A DNA stretch of 64,000 nucleotides from an uncultured Coriobacteriaceae bacterium (GCA_902778135.1 CACYWP010000016.1:1-64000); one strand, 5' to 3'; counted from the stretch's first letter, positions 16,854-26,110 are shown. A program made the numbers and translations. Notes: a model not told the origin generated them from the letters alone.

Positions 16854-17975
16854 CTACAGCATCTCGCCCCGCAGGAAGATGGCGTGGATGTCCAGGTCAT
16901 CATCCACCAGCACAAGGTTGGCCACCTTGCCCTGCTCTATCGAGCCGTACGCGTCATCCACGCCGATGGCGCGCGCCGGTGCGATGGTACTGGCCTCCAA
17001 CGCCTGCTCCAACGGCACCCGCGCCTCGCGCACGGCGTAGCGCAGGCAATCGAAGAGGTTGGTGGCCGAGCCCGCAATGGTTCCGCTCTCCAGCGTCGCG
17101 AGGTTGCCCTTCACGAAGACCTGCTGGCCGCCCAGAGAATAGGTGCCATCCGCCAGCCCCGTCGCCTCCATGCTGTCGGCAATCATGACGACGCGGCCCG
17201 CGAACAGGGCAAATGTCAGACGGATCGCCGCCGGGTGAATATGGACCCCGTCGCAGATCAGCTCGACGCGCACGTCGTCGCGGTCGGCTGCGGCACCGAT
17301 GACGCCGGGGTCGCGATGGTGCAGCGGGGGCATCGCGTTCCACAGGTGCGTGCACTGGCGCGCGCCGGCGGCAAAGGCTGCGGCGGCCTGGTCAAAGCTC
17401 GCACAGGTGTGTGCCACCGACACGGTCACCTCGTCGGACACCGCGGCGATGAACTCCAGCGCCCCGGGTTCCTCCGGTGCGACGTCCACCAGCTTGAACA
17501 GGCCACCCGAGCGCTCCTGCAACCGTCGGTACATGCCCAGGTTGCACGGTTGCACATAGGCGGGATTCTGGGCACCCACCCTGTTCGGGGAGATGAACGG
17601 CCCCTCCATGTTAATGCCCACCAGGTCGGCGCAGCCCTCATGGGCCCCACCCGCGACCCAGGCGGCAGCCGCGTCGGCGATGCCCGCCAGCTTCTCCTCC
17701 GGATAGGTCATCGTTGCCGGACAGATGGCGAGCACGCCCTGCGATGCCTCGTAGCTGGCGATGGTGCGGATGGCCTCGTCCGTCCCGTTGCAGAAGTCCT
17801 GCCCCATGGCCCCATGGAAGTGCACGTCCACCAGGCCGGGAATGGCCATCAGCCCCGCCGCGTCATAGGTCGCCCCGTCGGCGCTCGCTTCGGCAAAGCG
17901 TCCGTCAGCCATGCAGACGTCACGCCGCTCGAAGCGCCCCTCGGGCGTGAAGACCCGTGCTCCCACGATGCGCAT
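16854..17975 (-). CDS. nagA: N-acetylglucosamine-6-phosphate deacetylase
   Basis: This 373-residue NagA converts GlcNAc-6-P to glucosamine-6-P and acetate. Family marks include the metal-site region VDVHFHGAMGQDF, INMEGPFISPNR, the HTCASFDQ region, HLWNAMPPLHHRDPG and the catalytic Asp in MIADSMEATG. It is the last gene of the ten-gene sialic-acid operon, four bases after nagB. With NagB it feeds the amino sugar into glycolysis. Confidence 0.93.
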   Translation of the reverse strand: MRIVGARVFTPEGRFERRDVCMADGRFAEASADGATYDAAGLMAIPGLVDVHFHGAMGQDFCNGTDEAIRTIASYEASQGVLAICPATMTYPEEKLAGIADAAAAWVAGGAHEGCADLVGINMEGPFISPNRVGAQNPAYVQPCNLGMYRRLQERSGGLFKLVDVAPEEPGALEFIAAVSDEVTVSVAHTCASFDQAAAAFAAGARQCTHLWNAMPPLHHRDPGVIGAAADRDDVRVELICDGVHIHPAAIRLTFALFAGRVVMIADSMEATGLADGTYSLGGQQVFVKGNLATLESGTIAGSATNLFDCLRYAVREARVPLEQALEASTIAPARAIGVDDAYGSIEQGKVANLVLVDDDLDIHAIFLRGEML

Positions 17976-17979
17976 CGCG

Positions 17980-18714
17980 CTACCTCCTCGGGCACAGCGA
18001 CAGCGCGGCCTCGTCGGCGATGACGGTGCAGTTGCTGTGCAGCTGCAGGATCGAGGCCGGAACGCGCGGGGTCACGGGACCATAGCACATGTCGTAGACC
18101 GCCTGGGCCTTGGCCTCGCCATTGGCGATGACCAGGATGGAGCGCGCGTGCATGATGTTCTGCACGCCCATCGTGTACGCCTGGCGCGGCACGTCCTCGA
18201 TACGGTCGAACAGGCGGCTGTTGGCCTTGATGGTGCTCTCCGTCAGGTCGACGCAGTGGGTGCCCTTGGAGAACACGTCGTCGGGCTCGTTGAAGCCGAT
18301 GTGGCCGTTGTTGCCGATGCCCAGCAGCTGCAAGTCTATCCCACCCGCCGCGCTGACCATGGCATCGTAGGTCGAACAGGCCTCGTCGGCGTCGAGGTTC
18401 GACCCGTCGGGCACATGCGTGTTGGCAAGGTCGATGTTGACGTGGTCGAAGAGGTTCTCACGCATGAAGTAGTGGTAGCTCTGCGGGTCGTCATGGGAGA
18501 GGCCCCGGTACTCGTCCAGGTTGTAGGTGATGACCTCGGAAAAGTCGACGTCGTCCTTCTCGTACCAATCGATGAGCTGGCGGTAGGCGCCGATGGGGGT
18601 GCTGCCGGTGGCCAATCCCAGCACCGAGCAGGGCTTGAGGATGATCTGGGCCGAAATGATGTTGGCCGCCTTGCGGCTCATGTCGTCATAGTCCTTCGCA
18701 TGCCTGATCTTCAT
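17980..18714 (-). CDS. nagB: Glucosamine-6-phosphate deaminase
   Basis: This 244-residue NagB has the usual motifs: LGLATGSTPIGAYRQL at residues ~33-48, YNLDEYRGLS, LLGIGNNGHIGFNEP, and the His in the TKGxH-like segment SKGTHCVDLTE. It converts glucosamine-6-P to fructose-6-P and ammonia. The start at 18714 (MKIRHAKDYDDM) follows AAAGGAG; the much longer frame upstream is a shadow. It is followed closely by nagA and preceded by nanE, with a perfect hairpin (18750-18777) in the gap. Confidence 0.94.
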   Translation of the reverse strand: MKIRHAKDYDDMSRKAANIISAQIILKPCSVLGLATGSTPIGAYRQLIDWYEKDDVDFSEVITYNLDEYRGLSHDDPQSYHYFMRENLFDHVNIDLANTHVPDGSNLDADEACSTYDAMVSAAGGIDLQLLGIGNNGHIGFNEPDDVFSKGTHCVDLTESTIKANSRLFDRIEDVPRQAYTMGVQNIMHARSILVIANGEAKAQAVYDMCYGPVTPRVPASILQLHSNCTVIADEAALSLCPRR

Positions 18715-18749
18715 GGGCGAGCTCCTTTCTGATGAGTCGTTGGTGGGGA

Positions 18750-18777
18750 TGGCTTCCCGCAGGATGGCGGGAAGCCA
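18750..18777 (-). other. Intra-operon hairpin between nanE and nagB
   Basis: TGGCTTCCCGC (18750-18760) and its exact complement (18767-18777) with a 6-base loop form an 11-bp stem. No T-run follows on the minus strand, so it looks like an mRNA processing or stability element rather than a terminator. Confidence 0.55.
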
Positions 18778-18788
18778 AGGTGTCGTTC

Positions 18789-19472
18789 CTATCCCTCGAT
18801 GGCTGCCACGAACCAGCTGGTCAGGCTCGTGGGATGGGTGATGCCCGTGCCCACGACGACCGCCCAGGCCCCGGCCTCGATGGCCGCGGCGGCATCGGCC
18901 GGCGTATGCACGTGCCCCTCGCAGATGATGGGGACGTCGGGAAACTCCGACGTCGCCTGGCGCAGCAGATCGACGTCGGGACCCTCGTCCAGCGTCGTCT
19001 CGATGGCCGGCTTGTTGTGCGAGAGGGTCGTGGACACCAAGTCGCAACCGCATGCCACGGCCCCGCGGATGTCATCGATGGTCATGCAATCGGCCATCAC
19101 CAGCGTCTCGGCCCGCTCGCGGATCGCCGCGACCGTCTCGGCAAAGGTTCGACCGTCCGGGCGAGGCCGGTCCGTCGCGTCGAGGGCAACCACATCGGCA
19201 CCCGCGTTGACCACGGCCAGCGCATGGCGCAGCGTCGGGGTGATGTAGACCCCCTCGTGGCCCTCCTTCCACAGGCCGATGACCGGGATGTCCACCCGAC
19301 CCTTGATGGCCGCGATGTCGGAGAGCCCCTGGCAGCGGATGGCCGCCGCGCCGCCCAGCTCGCAGGCGCGCGCCATCTGCGCCATGGTCTCGGGATGGCG
19401 CAGCGGCTCGCCGGGATATGCCTGCACGCTGACGATGAGCTTGCCCCTTATGGCTTCGATGACGGGATGCAT
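18789..19472 (-). CDS. nanE: N-acetylmannosamine-6-phosphate 2-epimerase
   Basis: This 227-residue TIM-barrel NanE converts ManNAc-6-P to GlcNAc-6-P. Visible family features are KLIVSVQAYPGEPLRHPE at the N-terminus, IPVIGLWK, DVVALDATDRPRPDG, LVMADCMTIDD and VVVGTGITHPTSLT at the phosphate-binding end. The start at 19472 is placed by AAGGAGGA upstream. It lies between the ROK kinase and NagB in the sialic-acid operon, exactly where the pathway order requires it. Confidence 0.93.
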   Translation of the reverse strand: MHPVIEAIRGKLIVSVQAYPGEPLRHPETMAQMARACELGGAAAIRCQGLSDIAAIKGRVDIPVIGLWKEGHEGVYITPTLRHALAVVNAGADVVALDATDRPRPDGRTFAETVAAIRERAETLVMADCMTIDDIRGAVACGCDLVSTTLSHNKPAIETTLDEGPDVDLLRQATSEFPDVPIICEGHVHTPADAAAAIEAGAWAVVVGTGITHPTSLTSWFVAAIEG

Positions 19473-19491
19473 GTCGTCCTCCTTCGATGGT

Positions 19492-20445
19492 CTACGCCAG
19501 TTCGCGATATGCGGATGCGACCACGTTCTCGGCGGCACCGATGAGCGGCGCATCGCCTCCCAGCTCGCCCGACACCACCGGGGTCTGGGCCACTGGCGGC
19601 ATCACCGCCTCGCTCCAGCCACGGTCCATCGCCTCGTGCCAGGCGGCCCCGCACTGAGCCACCGAGCCTGACAGAATGACGCGGTCGGGGTCGAGCATGT
19701 TGACCAGGCTGCCGAGCACCTCGCCTATCGCATGGCCCGAGCGGGCCTCTGCCGCGATGGCCGCCTCGTCGCCGTCAGCGGCGCGCCGGTCGATCTCGGC
19801 ACCGTCGATGGGGGTGCCATCCGCGAGCGTGGCGTCGCCACCCAGCTCGACGTAGCGCTCGATGATGCCCGGACCTGCCGCGATGGGCTCGAGGTGGCCG
19901 GTAGCGCCGCACGAGCAGGGTACGCCCGCAGCATCGGTGCAGCTCACGTGCCCGATATGGCCCGCCTCGTTGTGGGCGCCCAGCATGATGTGGCCATCCT
20001 CCACGAAGGCCCCGCCGATGCCGGTGCCCACCGCCACCACCAGGCAGCTCGTCGCCTCGCGGCCACCGCCCCAGCGCGCCTCGCCCAGCGCGTGGGCGTG
20101 CACGTCGTTGAGCACACGCGCCGGCACACCGAAGGCGGCTTCCAGCTCGGCACCCAGATGCGTGCCACCCCATCCGGGCATGATCTCGTTGGCGTAGGTG
20201 ACGTCACCCGTCGCAGGGTCGATGACGCCGGCACTCGACACGCCGATGCCGTCCACCTTGCCGCCAGCCGCCTCGATGACGCGACGCGCCGACGCGCAAG
20301 CCGTCTCGAGCACGTGCCTCCCGCCAAGCTTCGCCTCGGTGGGCACCTTGCCCAGGTGCTCCACCAGCGGTGTCCCCTCGCCCAGCGTCACGAGCGCCGA
20401 GGCGATCTTCGTTCCTCCGATGTCCAATGCCACGATACGTGCCAT
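19492..20445 (-). CDS. nanK: ROK-family kinase, predicted N-acetylmannosamine kinase
   Basis: This 317-residue ROK sugar kinase has an N-terminal ATP site (IVALDIGGTKIASALV), SSAGVID, the catalytic Asp in VLNDVHAHALGEA (about residue 114), VGTGIGGAFV, and a zinc-type patch H163...CSCGATGH in which the last usual Cys is His. Position between NanA and NanE argues for ManNAc phosphorylation to ManNAc-6-P. Sequence alone would also allow a glucokinase. The start at 20445 follows AAGGAGG. Confidence 0.88.
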   Translation of the reverse strand: MARIVALDIGGTKIASALVTLGEGTPLVEHLGKVPTEAKLGGRHVLETACASARRVIEAAGGKVDGIGVSSAGVIDPATGDVTYANEIMPGWGGTHLGAELEAAFGVPARVLNDVHAHALGEARWGGGREATSCLVVAVGTGIGGAFVEDGHIMLGAHNEAGHIGHVSCTDAAGVPCSCGATGHLEPIAAGPGIIERYVELGGDATLADGTPIDGAEIDRRAADGDEAAIAAEARSGHAIGEVLGSLVNMLDPDRVILSGSVAQCGAAWHEAMDRGWSEAVMPPVAQTPVVSGELGGDAPLIGAAENVVASAYRELA

Positions 20446-20465
20446 GCGAGCCTCCTTGCTAGACG

Positions 20466-20490
20466 GTCCCGGGCGATGCGCGCCCGGGAC
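20466..20490 (-). other. Intra-operon hairpin between nanA and nanK
   Basis: GTCCCGGGCG (20466-20475) and its exact complement (20481-20490) enclose a 5-base loop, giving a very stable 10-bp stem in the 55-base gap between the lyase and kinase genes. No T-run follows. Confidence 0.55.
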
Positions 20491-20500
20491 GGGCATGTCC

Positions 20501-21421
20501 CTACAGCAGGCCATTGGCGCGCAGGACCTGCGCGATGGCCTCTACGTTCTCGCCTTCCATCGCCTTGACGGGACGGGGCATCTGGTTGGAGTCGAAGATG
20601 CCCATGAGCCAGAGGGCGGTCTTGAAGGCACCGACACCCCCAGCATATCCCGTGAGGCCACTCGTCACATCAAAGATGTGACTGATCTCGTTCAGGCGGT
20701 CCTGCTCCGCCTTGACCGTCGCCCAATCGCCCTCCTGGGCGGCCTTCCACATGCGCACATAGCCCTCGGGCTCGACGTTGGCCAGACCCGGCACGCTGCC
20801 GTCGGCACCCGACAGGTAGGCGCCGTCGACCACGATCTCATGCCCGGTCAGCACGCTCATGGGATGGCCGAGCCTCTCATTCTCCTGGCAGAGGTAGCGG
20901 AAGCCGATGTCGTCGCCGGACGAGTCCTTCACGCCGGCCAGCACGCCCTCGGCACCCAGCTTCGCAAGCAGCTTCCAGCCCAGTTTGGCATGCACGCAGA
21001 CAGGGATGTCATAGGCGAAGATCGGCAGCTCGAGCTCGTCGTGCAGGATGCGGAAGTGCTCCTCGTGCTCGACTGGGCCACCCAGCGCGTAGAACGGCAC
21101 GGTGGCCACCAGGGCATCCACGCCCAGGGCCTGCGCGCGCTTGCCCTGCTCGATGACGCGCTCGGTCTCTGTGTCGATGATGCCCGCCAGGACCGGCACG
21201 CGTCCGTCGATGATGCGCACGGACTCGCGTATGACCTGCTCGCGACGCTCGTCGGTGGAGAAGACGACCTCGCCGGAGGACCCCAGGACGAACAGGCCGT
21301 CGACGCCGGCCTCGATCATGCGGTTGAGGCTGCGCTCGTAGGAGGCGACGTCGAGGGCGCCATCCGGGGTGTCCGGAACGACGACGGGTGGGATGACGCC
21401 ACGGAACTTGCTGGTAGACAT
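20501..21421 (-). CDS. nanA: DapA-family aldolase, predicted N-acetylneuraminate lyase
   Basis: This 306-residue class I aldolase of the dihydrodipicolinate synthase superfamily has the Schiff-base Lys at about residue 165 (LAGVKDSSGD), Tyr137 in the FAYDIP motif, and the phosphate/carboxylate loop LGSSGE at 46-51. Bona fide NanA often has GSTGE there. Genome context (sialic-acid ABC transporter, ManNAc kinase, NanE) makes Neu5Ac cleavage to ManNAc and pyruvate the best call. The start at 21421 follows GAAGGAAACC. A 2-keto-3-deoxy sugar-acid aldolase is the main alternative. Confidence 0.85.
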   Translation of the reverse strand: MSTSKFRGVIPPVVVPDTPDGALDVASYERSLNRMIEAGVDGLFVLGSSGEVVFSTDERREQVIRESVRIIDGRVPVLAGIIDTETERVIEQGKRAQALGVDALVATVPFYALGGPVEHEEHFRILHDELELPIFAYDIPVCVHAKLGWKLLAKLGAEGVLAGVKDSSGDDIGFRYLCQENERLGHPMSVLTGHEIVVDGAYLSGADGSVPGLANVEPEGYVRMWKAAQEGDWATVKAEQDRLNEISHIFDVTSGLTGYAGGVGAFKTALWLMGIFDSNQMPRPVKAMEGENVEAIAQVLRANGLL

Positions 21422-21437
21422 ATGGTTTCCTTCTTCG

Positions 21438-22991
21438 TTAGCCGTTGATGAATGACAGGAACTCGTTCTCGAACGCATTGATGCGCTCGTGAGCATACTT
21501 GGGGTAGCGCTTGTGGACGACGTCGGGCAGCCTACGGGCCAGCTCCTCCTGCAGACGGGGGTCTGCCAGCTCGTCCATGCATCCGGTGCCCAACAGCACA
21601 GGGCAGTCGATGGACGGGGCAGCGCCAAGGATGCCGGACAGCGGATAGGGGTTCAGCGCGACGGCACGCGACACGGGTCGCGCTGCCGCGACCGCCAGGG
21701 CCAGCGCCCCGCCGACGCCCTCCCCGTAGGTGACGATGCGCGTGGCGTCCACCCCGGGCAGGCCGACCGCCTCGTCATAGGCGGCCAAGGCATCGTCGCG
21801 CATCCGTGCGAAGCCGTCCGCACACGCGCCGTCGCGGTTCTCCAGCTGCAGCACCGCATGGCCCGTCGCCACGTAGCGCGTCATGTGATGCCAGCCACGC
21901 GGGTCGCGGTCGACGTCGCCGAACAGCAGCACCAGCGGATGGGAACCCTCGCCAGCAGGCGCCACCAGGCGTGCCGTCAGCGTGACGCCATCGTCCGCAT
22001 TGATGGAAAGGCGCTGGTAGGATGCCTTCCTCCCATCGAAGAAGCAAATGATGCGGTCGTCGAAGTCCTCTATCTCCTCATGGCCGCGCCCCTCGTAGCA
22101 GAAGCGCTCGCGCTCGCAGGTGAGGCCGTTGTAGGTGGCGCACTGGGTCGCGGGCGGGACGATCGTGTCGGCCAGGCCGGTGCCGAACATCACCGGACAG
22201 CGCACGAGATGGGAGAAGTGGTTGGTCTCGTAGTACGCCAGCTTCGCGAACCACTCGTCCTCGCGCGTCCCGTCGGGGTCGAACCAACGGCTGTAGTAGC
22301 GCAGGCCCTCGTAGGCGATCTCGTCGAGGCCCAGGTCGTAGACCTTGCGCATGTCCGAGAGGAACGGGTAGAGGATGGCGGCGCGGGACACGAGGTCGGG
22401 GTTCAGCGCGGCACAGGCGATCCCCATGCCGCCGCCCTGCGAGGCGCCGTTGACATAGACGCGCGAGAGGTCCACCTGACCTTGCCCTCCCAGCTCGCGC
22501 ACGATGCGGCAGAGGATGCGGATGTCCTGGTAGAGGCGCACGTAGTAGAGGTCGCGCGGGTCTCCGTCGAGGCCCGCCACCAGGTGTCCGGAAACCGTCG
22601 TCCCCACAAAGCCGCCCGCGTCCTGGGAGCGGCCGCCCTGGCCAGGGTTGTCCAGCGCAATCAGCGCGCAGCCCATTCCCGCGAACGACGACTGCTCGAA
22701 CCAGGAGCGCGAGGCGCCCGGATAGCCATGAAACTGCAGGACCAGCGGGAGCGGCCCGTCGGATGCGGGCCGGAGGTACTTGGCGTACAGGCGTGCCCCT
22801 CCCATGCCGACGAACCACAGGTCAAGGTACTGGCACGTGTCACAGGGCACGATCTCGGAAGGCTCCGTGTGCCACTGCAGGGGCACCTCGTCGGCCTCGG
22901 CCATGCGCGCCGCCCAAAACTCGTCAAAGTCCTCCGGACACGGTGTCATGCCCTCGTAGTCAGACCAGCCCTCGAGCTCCTCGTACGTCAC
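21438..22991 (-). CDS. Acetyl-xylan-esterase-like deacetylase with a degenerate second hydrolase domain
   Basis: This 517-residue protein comprises two alpha/beta-hydrolase units. The first (~1-310) matches the AXE1/cephalosporin C deacetylase family: oxyanion region QFHGYPG, nucleophile GASQGG (Ser184), Asp275 in GLADTIVPP and His304 in GRGHEE. The second (~325-517) keeps the fold (LLFGDVDRDPRGWHH, TYGEGVGG) but carries Glu where the nucleophile Ser should be, so it is probably inactive. The start GTG at 22991 follows GGAAGGGGG. Within the sialic-acid operon it probably removes O-acetyl groups from sialic acids or related sugars. Confidence 0.82.
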   Translation of the reverse strand: MTYEELEGWSDYEGMTPCPEDFDEFWAARMAEADEVPLQWHTEPSEIVPCDTCQYLDLWFVGMGGARLYAKYLRPASDGPLPLVLQFHGYPGASRSWFEQSSFAGMGCALIALDNPGQGGRSQDAGGFVGTTVSGHLVAGLDGDPRDLYYVRLYQDIRILCRIVRELGGQGQVDLSRVYVNGASQGGGMGIACAALNPDLVSRAAILYPFLSDMRKVYDLGLDEIAYEGLRYYSRWFDPDGTREDEWFAKLAYYETNHFSHLVRCPVMFGTGLADTIVPPATQCATYNGLTCERERFCYEGRGHEEIEDFDDRIICFFDGRKASYQRLSINADDGVTLTARLVAPAGEGSHPLVLLFGDVDRDPRGWHHMTRYVATGHAVLQLENRDGACADGFARMRDDALAAYDEAVGLPGVDATRIVTYGEGVGGALALAVAAARPVSRAVALNPYPLSGILGAAPSIDCPVLLGTGCMDELADPRLQEELARRLPDVVHKRYPKYAHERINAFENEFLSFING

Positions 22992-23022
22992 GACGTGCCC
23001 CCTTCCTCGCAACCAACCGTCT

Positions 23023-23086
23023 GCCTGGCATGCTTGCCCGCCAGGCGAGGGGTAGGGCCATGGCCGCCTTCGTGGCAGCCATGGCC
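23023..23086 (-). other. Two hairpins in the gap between the ATPase and esterase genes
   Basis: GCCTGGC/GCCAGGC (23023-23029/23040-23046) and GGCCATGGC/GCCATGGCC (23056-23064/23078-23086) are inverted repeats in the 114-base intergenic gap. Neither has a T-run. They may tune decay or translation along the operon. Confidence 0.45.
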
Positions 23087-23105
23087 GCTTCCCCCGGGAG
23101 AGAAC

Positions 23106-23918
23106 CTATGCGCCCAGCTTGGGATGCAGCAGCGATGGCGCCGCACCCAGCAGCAGCTTGGTGTAGTCGTCATGCGGGTCGTTGAAGACCTGCTCGGCCG
23201 GGCCCTCCTCCATGATCTGGCCGTGATTCATGACCACGATGCGGTCGGAGATGTAGCGCTCGGTCTGGATGTCGTGGCTGATGAACACCATCGCCAGTCC
23301 CAGCTCGGCCTTCAGGTCGGTAAGCAGGTTGAGGATCTGGGCGCGTACCGACACGTCGAGGGCCGACGTCGGCTCGTCGGCGATGATGACGTCAGGGTTC
23401 AGCGACAGGGCGCGGGCGATGGCGACGCGCTGGCGCTGGCCGCCGGATAGCTGGCCGGGCAGCACGTACATGGCGCTGCTGGGCAGGCCCACCAGGCCGA
23501 ACAGCTCGCGGACGCGGGCCTCGCGCTCGTCCTCGCTGCCGACCTTGTGCACCACCAGTGGGTCGAGCAGCTGGTCATGGACGGCCATGCGCGGGTTCAG
23601 CGCGGTGGCGGGGTTCTGGAACACGACCGACACGACGCGGCCGATCTTCTTGCGCAGCTCGGCGGTGCGCTTGGTGACGTCCTCGCCCTTGAAGTACACG
23701 CTGCCCTCGGTCGGCGACTGCAGGCCGCACATGACGTTGGCCGTCGTCGACTTGCCGCAGCCCGACTCGCCCACGATGCCGATGGTCTCGCCCGGCATGA
23801 GCTTCAGCGTCAGGTGGTTGACGGCCGTCACCAGGTTGGGATGGAACATGGAACCGGTTCGGGTGCGGAAGATGACGGAGATGTCATCGAGGTGGATGAT
23901 GGGGGTGACCTCTGCCAT
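23106..23918 (-). CDS. Peptide/sialic-acid ABC transporter ATP-binding protein (DppF-type)
   Basis: This 270-residue ATPase has Walker A GESGCGKSTT, Q-loop VVFQNPATALNPR, signature LSGGQRQRVAIARAL, Walker B VIIADEPTSALD and the H-loop ISHD. It ends without the oligopeptide C-terminal extension that DppF/OppF often carry. It pairs with the ATPase half of the upstream fusion protein to make the asymmetric ATPase pair of a Dpp/Opp-type importer. Its start overlaps the fusion's stop by one base (TAATG). In this operon the imported compound is most likely sialic acid. Confidence 0.88.
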   Translation of the reverse strand: MAEVTPIIHLDDISVIFRTRTGSMFHPNLVTAVNHLTLKLMPGETIGIVGESGCGKSTTANVMCGLQSPTEGSVYFKGEDVTKRTAELRKKIGRVVSVVFQNPATALNPRMAVHDQLLDPLVVHKVGSEDEREARVRELFGLVGLPSSAMYVLPGQLSGGQRQRVAIARALSLNPDVIIADEPTSALDVSVRAQILNLLTDLKAELGLAMVFISHDIQTERYISDRIVVMNHGQIMEEGPAEQVFNDPHDDYTKLLLGAAPSLLHPKLGA

Positions 23919-26110
23919 TACTGGTCGCCTCCTTCCTGGATGATGCCCTCGGCAAGCTGGACCAGCTCCTCCAGGGCGTCGGCCTTGCTTGCGGGCTCGC
24001 CGGTCACCGTCTTCAGGGCGTCCTGGATGAGGGAGGCGACCTCGTCGACCTTCTCCTCGACGATCTCGGACACGGCATCGACCGCACCGGGGTCGTCATA
24101 GTCCGCGCGCGACGTGATGCCATTTGCGGCAAGCACGTCGTCGGGCAGCTCGGAGACGTAGTGGTCGGTGGTGCCCGCGACCAGCTTCATGATGGGCTTG
24201 ACGTCCAGGCCCACCGTCGGGTGGCTGGAGCGCGGCGCGAAGCGGTCGCCCTTGGGGAAGTCCGCAGGGCTGGGAACGCTGCCCGGCACCTGGTGCAGAC
24301 GCTTTCCGTCGTGCGCCTCGATGGACAGGACCGAGCCCAGCAGGCCCTGGGTGTACTCGTGACGCGGGTTGGTCAGCAGCTCCTTGGTCGGGGCGCTCTC
24401 GACGACCTGGCCGGCGTACATGACGGTGATCTCGCTGGCGACCTCGGCGACCAGCGCCAGGTCGTGACTGACGAAGATCATGGCGAAGCCGAGCTTCTTC
24501 TGCAGGTCGTTGAGCAGCTTGATGACCTGCTTCTGGACGGTCACGTCCAAGGCGGTCGTCGGCTCGTCGCAGATGACCAGCGACGGGTCGCGGGTCAGGG
24601 CCATGGCGATGACGACGCGCTGGCACTGGCCGCCGGACAGCTCGTGCGGGTAGCTCTCGAGGGTGCGCTTGGGGTCGAGGCCCACCAGCTCCAGCAGCTC
24701 CTCGGCGCTGCGGGTGCCACCGCGACTGGTCAGCTGCTTCATCTGCGCGGAGATGAGCATGGAGGGGTTCAGGGCCGACAGGGAGTCCTGGTAGACCATC
24801 GCGATCTCGCGGCCCAGCAGCTGGCGATGCTGCTCCTCGGTCAGCTTCAGCAGGTCGGTGCCCTTGTAGAGCACCTCGCCCGTGATACGCTCGCCGGGGT
24901 CGGTCAGGTTCATGATGACCTTGGTGGTGATGGACTTGCCGCAGCCAGACTCGCCCACCAGCGCCATGCACTGGCCGGGGCGGACGTCGAAGCTGACGTT
25001 CTCCACGACGTTGACGTCGCCGTGGTTGGGGAAGCCGATGCAGAGGTTCTTCACCTGCAGTAGCGGTTCGACCGTGTAGTCGGGCACGCGACGGTCGGTG
25101 CGGGCCAGCTCCACCTTGCGCAGGGCGCCTAGACGCTCGGCCAGGGTGTCGGCCTGCGCGGCGTAGGCGCGCACGGGGTCGGCGACCAGCAGGTCGGCCT
25201 CGCGACGGCTCTCGGAGTTCTCGGCATCGACGGGCGCGGAGGGCGCAGCGGCCATGGCGTCGGTGATGCCCTCGGACAGGATGTTCAGCGCCAGGCAGGT
25301 GAACATGATCGCCATGCCAGGGAACAGCGCCTGCCACCAGCGGCCCGACAGGACGCCGTTGCGCGCGTCGGCCAAGATGTTGCCCCAGGTGGCCGTCGGC
25401 TCGGAGATGCCGGCGTTGAGGAAGGTCAGCGAGGCCTCGAAGATGATGGCGTCTGCCACCAGCGTGACCGTGAAGACCAGGATGGGGGCCGCGCAGTTGC
25501 GCAGGACATGCTTGAGCAGGATCCACGGGGCGCGTGCGCCGCTGACGATGACGGCACGGACGTAGTCCTCGCCATACTCGCTGACGATGTTCGCACGCAC
25601 GATGCGGGCGATCTGGGGCATGTACATGAAGCCGATCGAGAAGATGATGGCCGGGATGGACTTGCCCAGGATCGTGACGAGCACGGCGGCCAGGGCGATG
25701 CCGGGCACCGACATGATGATGTCGAGGATGCGCATGATGACCTCGGAGATCGACTTGCGCGAGACCGCGGCGGCGGCACCGACGATAGAACCGGTGACCA
25801 GCGCGAAGGCCGTGGCGCCAAAGCCGATGACCAGGGAGATGCGTCCGCCGTAGAGCATGCGGGACAGAATGTCGCGACCCTTGTCGTCGGTACCGAACAG
25901 GTGGGCTCCGTCGGGCGCCATGCGGGCCATGCCGATGGCGTAGGGGTCGTCCGGCGCGATGATGGGCGCCAGGATGGACAGCGTCGCGACGACGACCAGG
26001 ATGGCCAGGGCGATCTTGGAGCTGATGGACATGTTCTTGATGCCGCTGAGCTTCAGGCCCTTGGCGGCTGCGCCCTCCAGGCGCTCTGCGTTCTCTTTTC
26101 TCGTCGCCAT
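23918..26110 (-). CDS. ABC importer permease-ATPase fusion (DppC-DppD type)
   Basis: This 730-residue fusion joins a DppC-type permease (residues ~30-285, with the N-terminal IAPDDPY/GTDDKGRDILSRMLYGGR signature and the EAA-like loop) to a DppD-type ATPase (~340-600: Walker A GESGCGKSITT, signature ELSGGQCQRV, Walker B VICDEPTTALD). An Asp/Glu-rich C-terminal tail of ~70 residues follows (SEIVEEKVDEVASLIQDAL). Normal Dpp systems encode these separately. The start at 26110 (MATRKENAERLEG) is preceded closely by the permease B stop; longer frames upstream are shadows. Confidence 0.9.
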   Translation of the reverse strand: MATRKENAERLEGAAAKGLKLSGIKNMSISSKIALAILVVVATLSILAPIIAPDDPYAIGMARMAPDGAHLFGTDDKGRDILSRMLYGGRISLVIGFGATAFALVTGSIVGAAAAVSRKSISEVIMRILDIIMSVPGIALAAVLVTILGKSIPAIIFSIGFMYMPQIARIVRANIVSEYGEDYVRAVIVSGARAPWILLKHVLRNCAAPILVFTVTLVADAIIFEASLTFLNAGISEPTATWGNILADARNGVLSGRWWQALFPGMAIMFTCLALNILSEGITDAMAAAPSAPVDAENSESRREADLLVADPVRAYAAQADTLAERLGALRKVELARTDRRVPDYTVEPLLQVKNLCIGFPNHGDVNVVENVSFDVRPGQCMALVGESGCGKSITTKVIMNLTDPGERITGEVLYKGTDLLKLTEEQHRQLLGREIAMVYQDSLSALNPSMLISAQMKQLTSRGGTRSAEELLELVGLDPKRTLESYPHELSGGQCQRVVIAMALTRDPSLVICDEPTTALDVTVQKQVIKLLNDLQKKLGFAMIFVSHDLALVAEVASEITVMYAGQVVESAPTKELLTNPRHEYTQGLLGSVLSIEAHDGKRLHQVPGSVPSPADFPKGDRFAPRSSHPTVGLDVKPIMKLVAGTTDHYVSELPDDVLAANGITSRADYDDPGAVDAVSEIVEEKVDEVASLIQDALKTVTGEPASKADALEELVQLAEGIIQEGGDQ

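Noticed and set aside
21489-23450. Plus-strand ORF of 653 codons
   Set aside because: It is antisense to the esterase and DppF-type genes, with no recognisable domain and no ribosome site.
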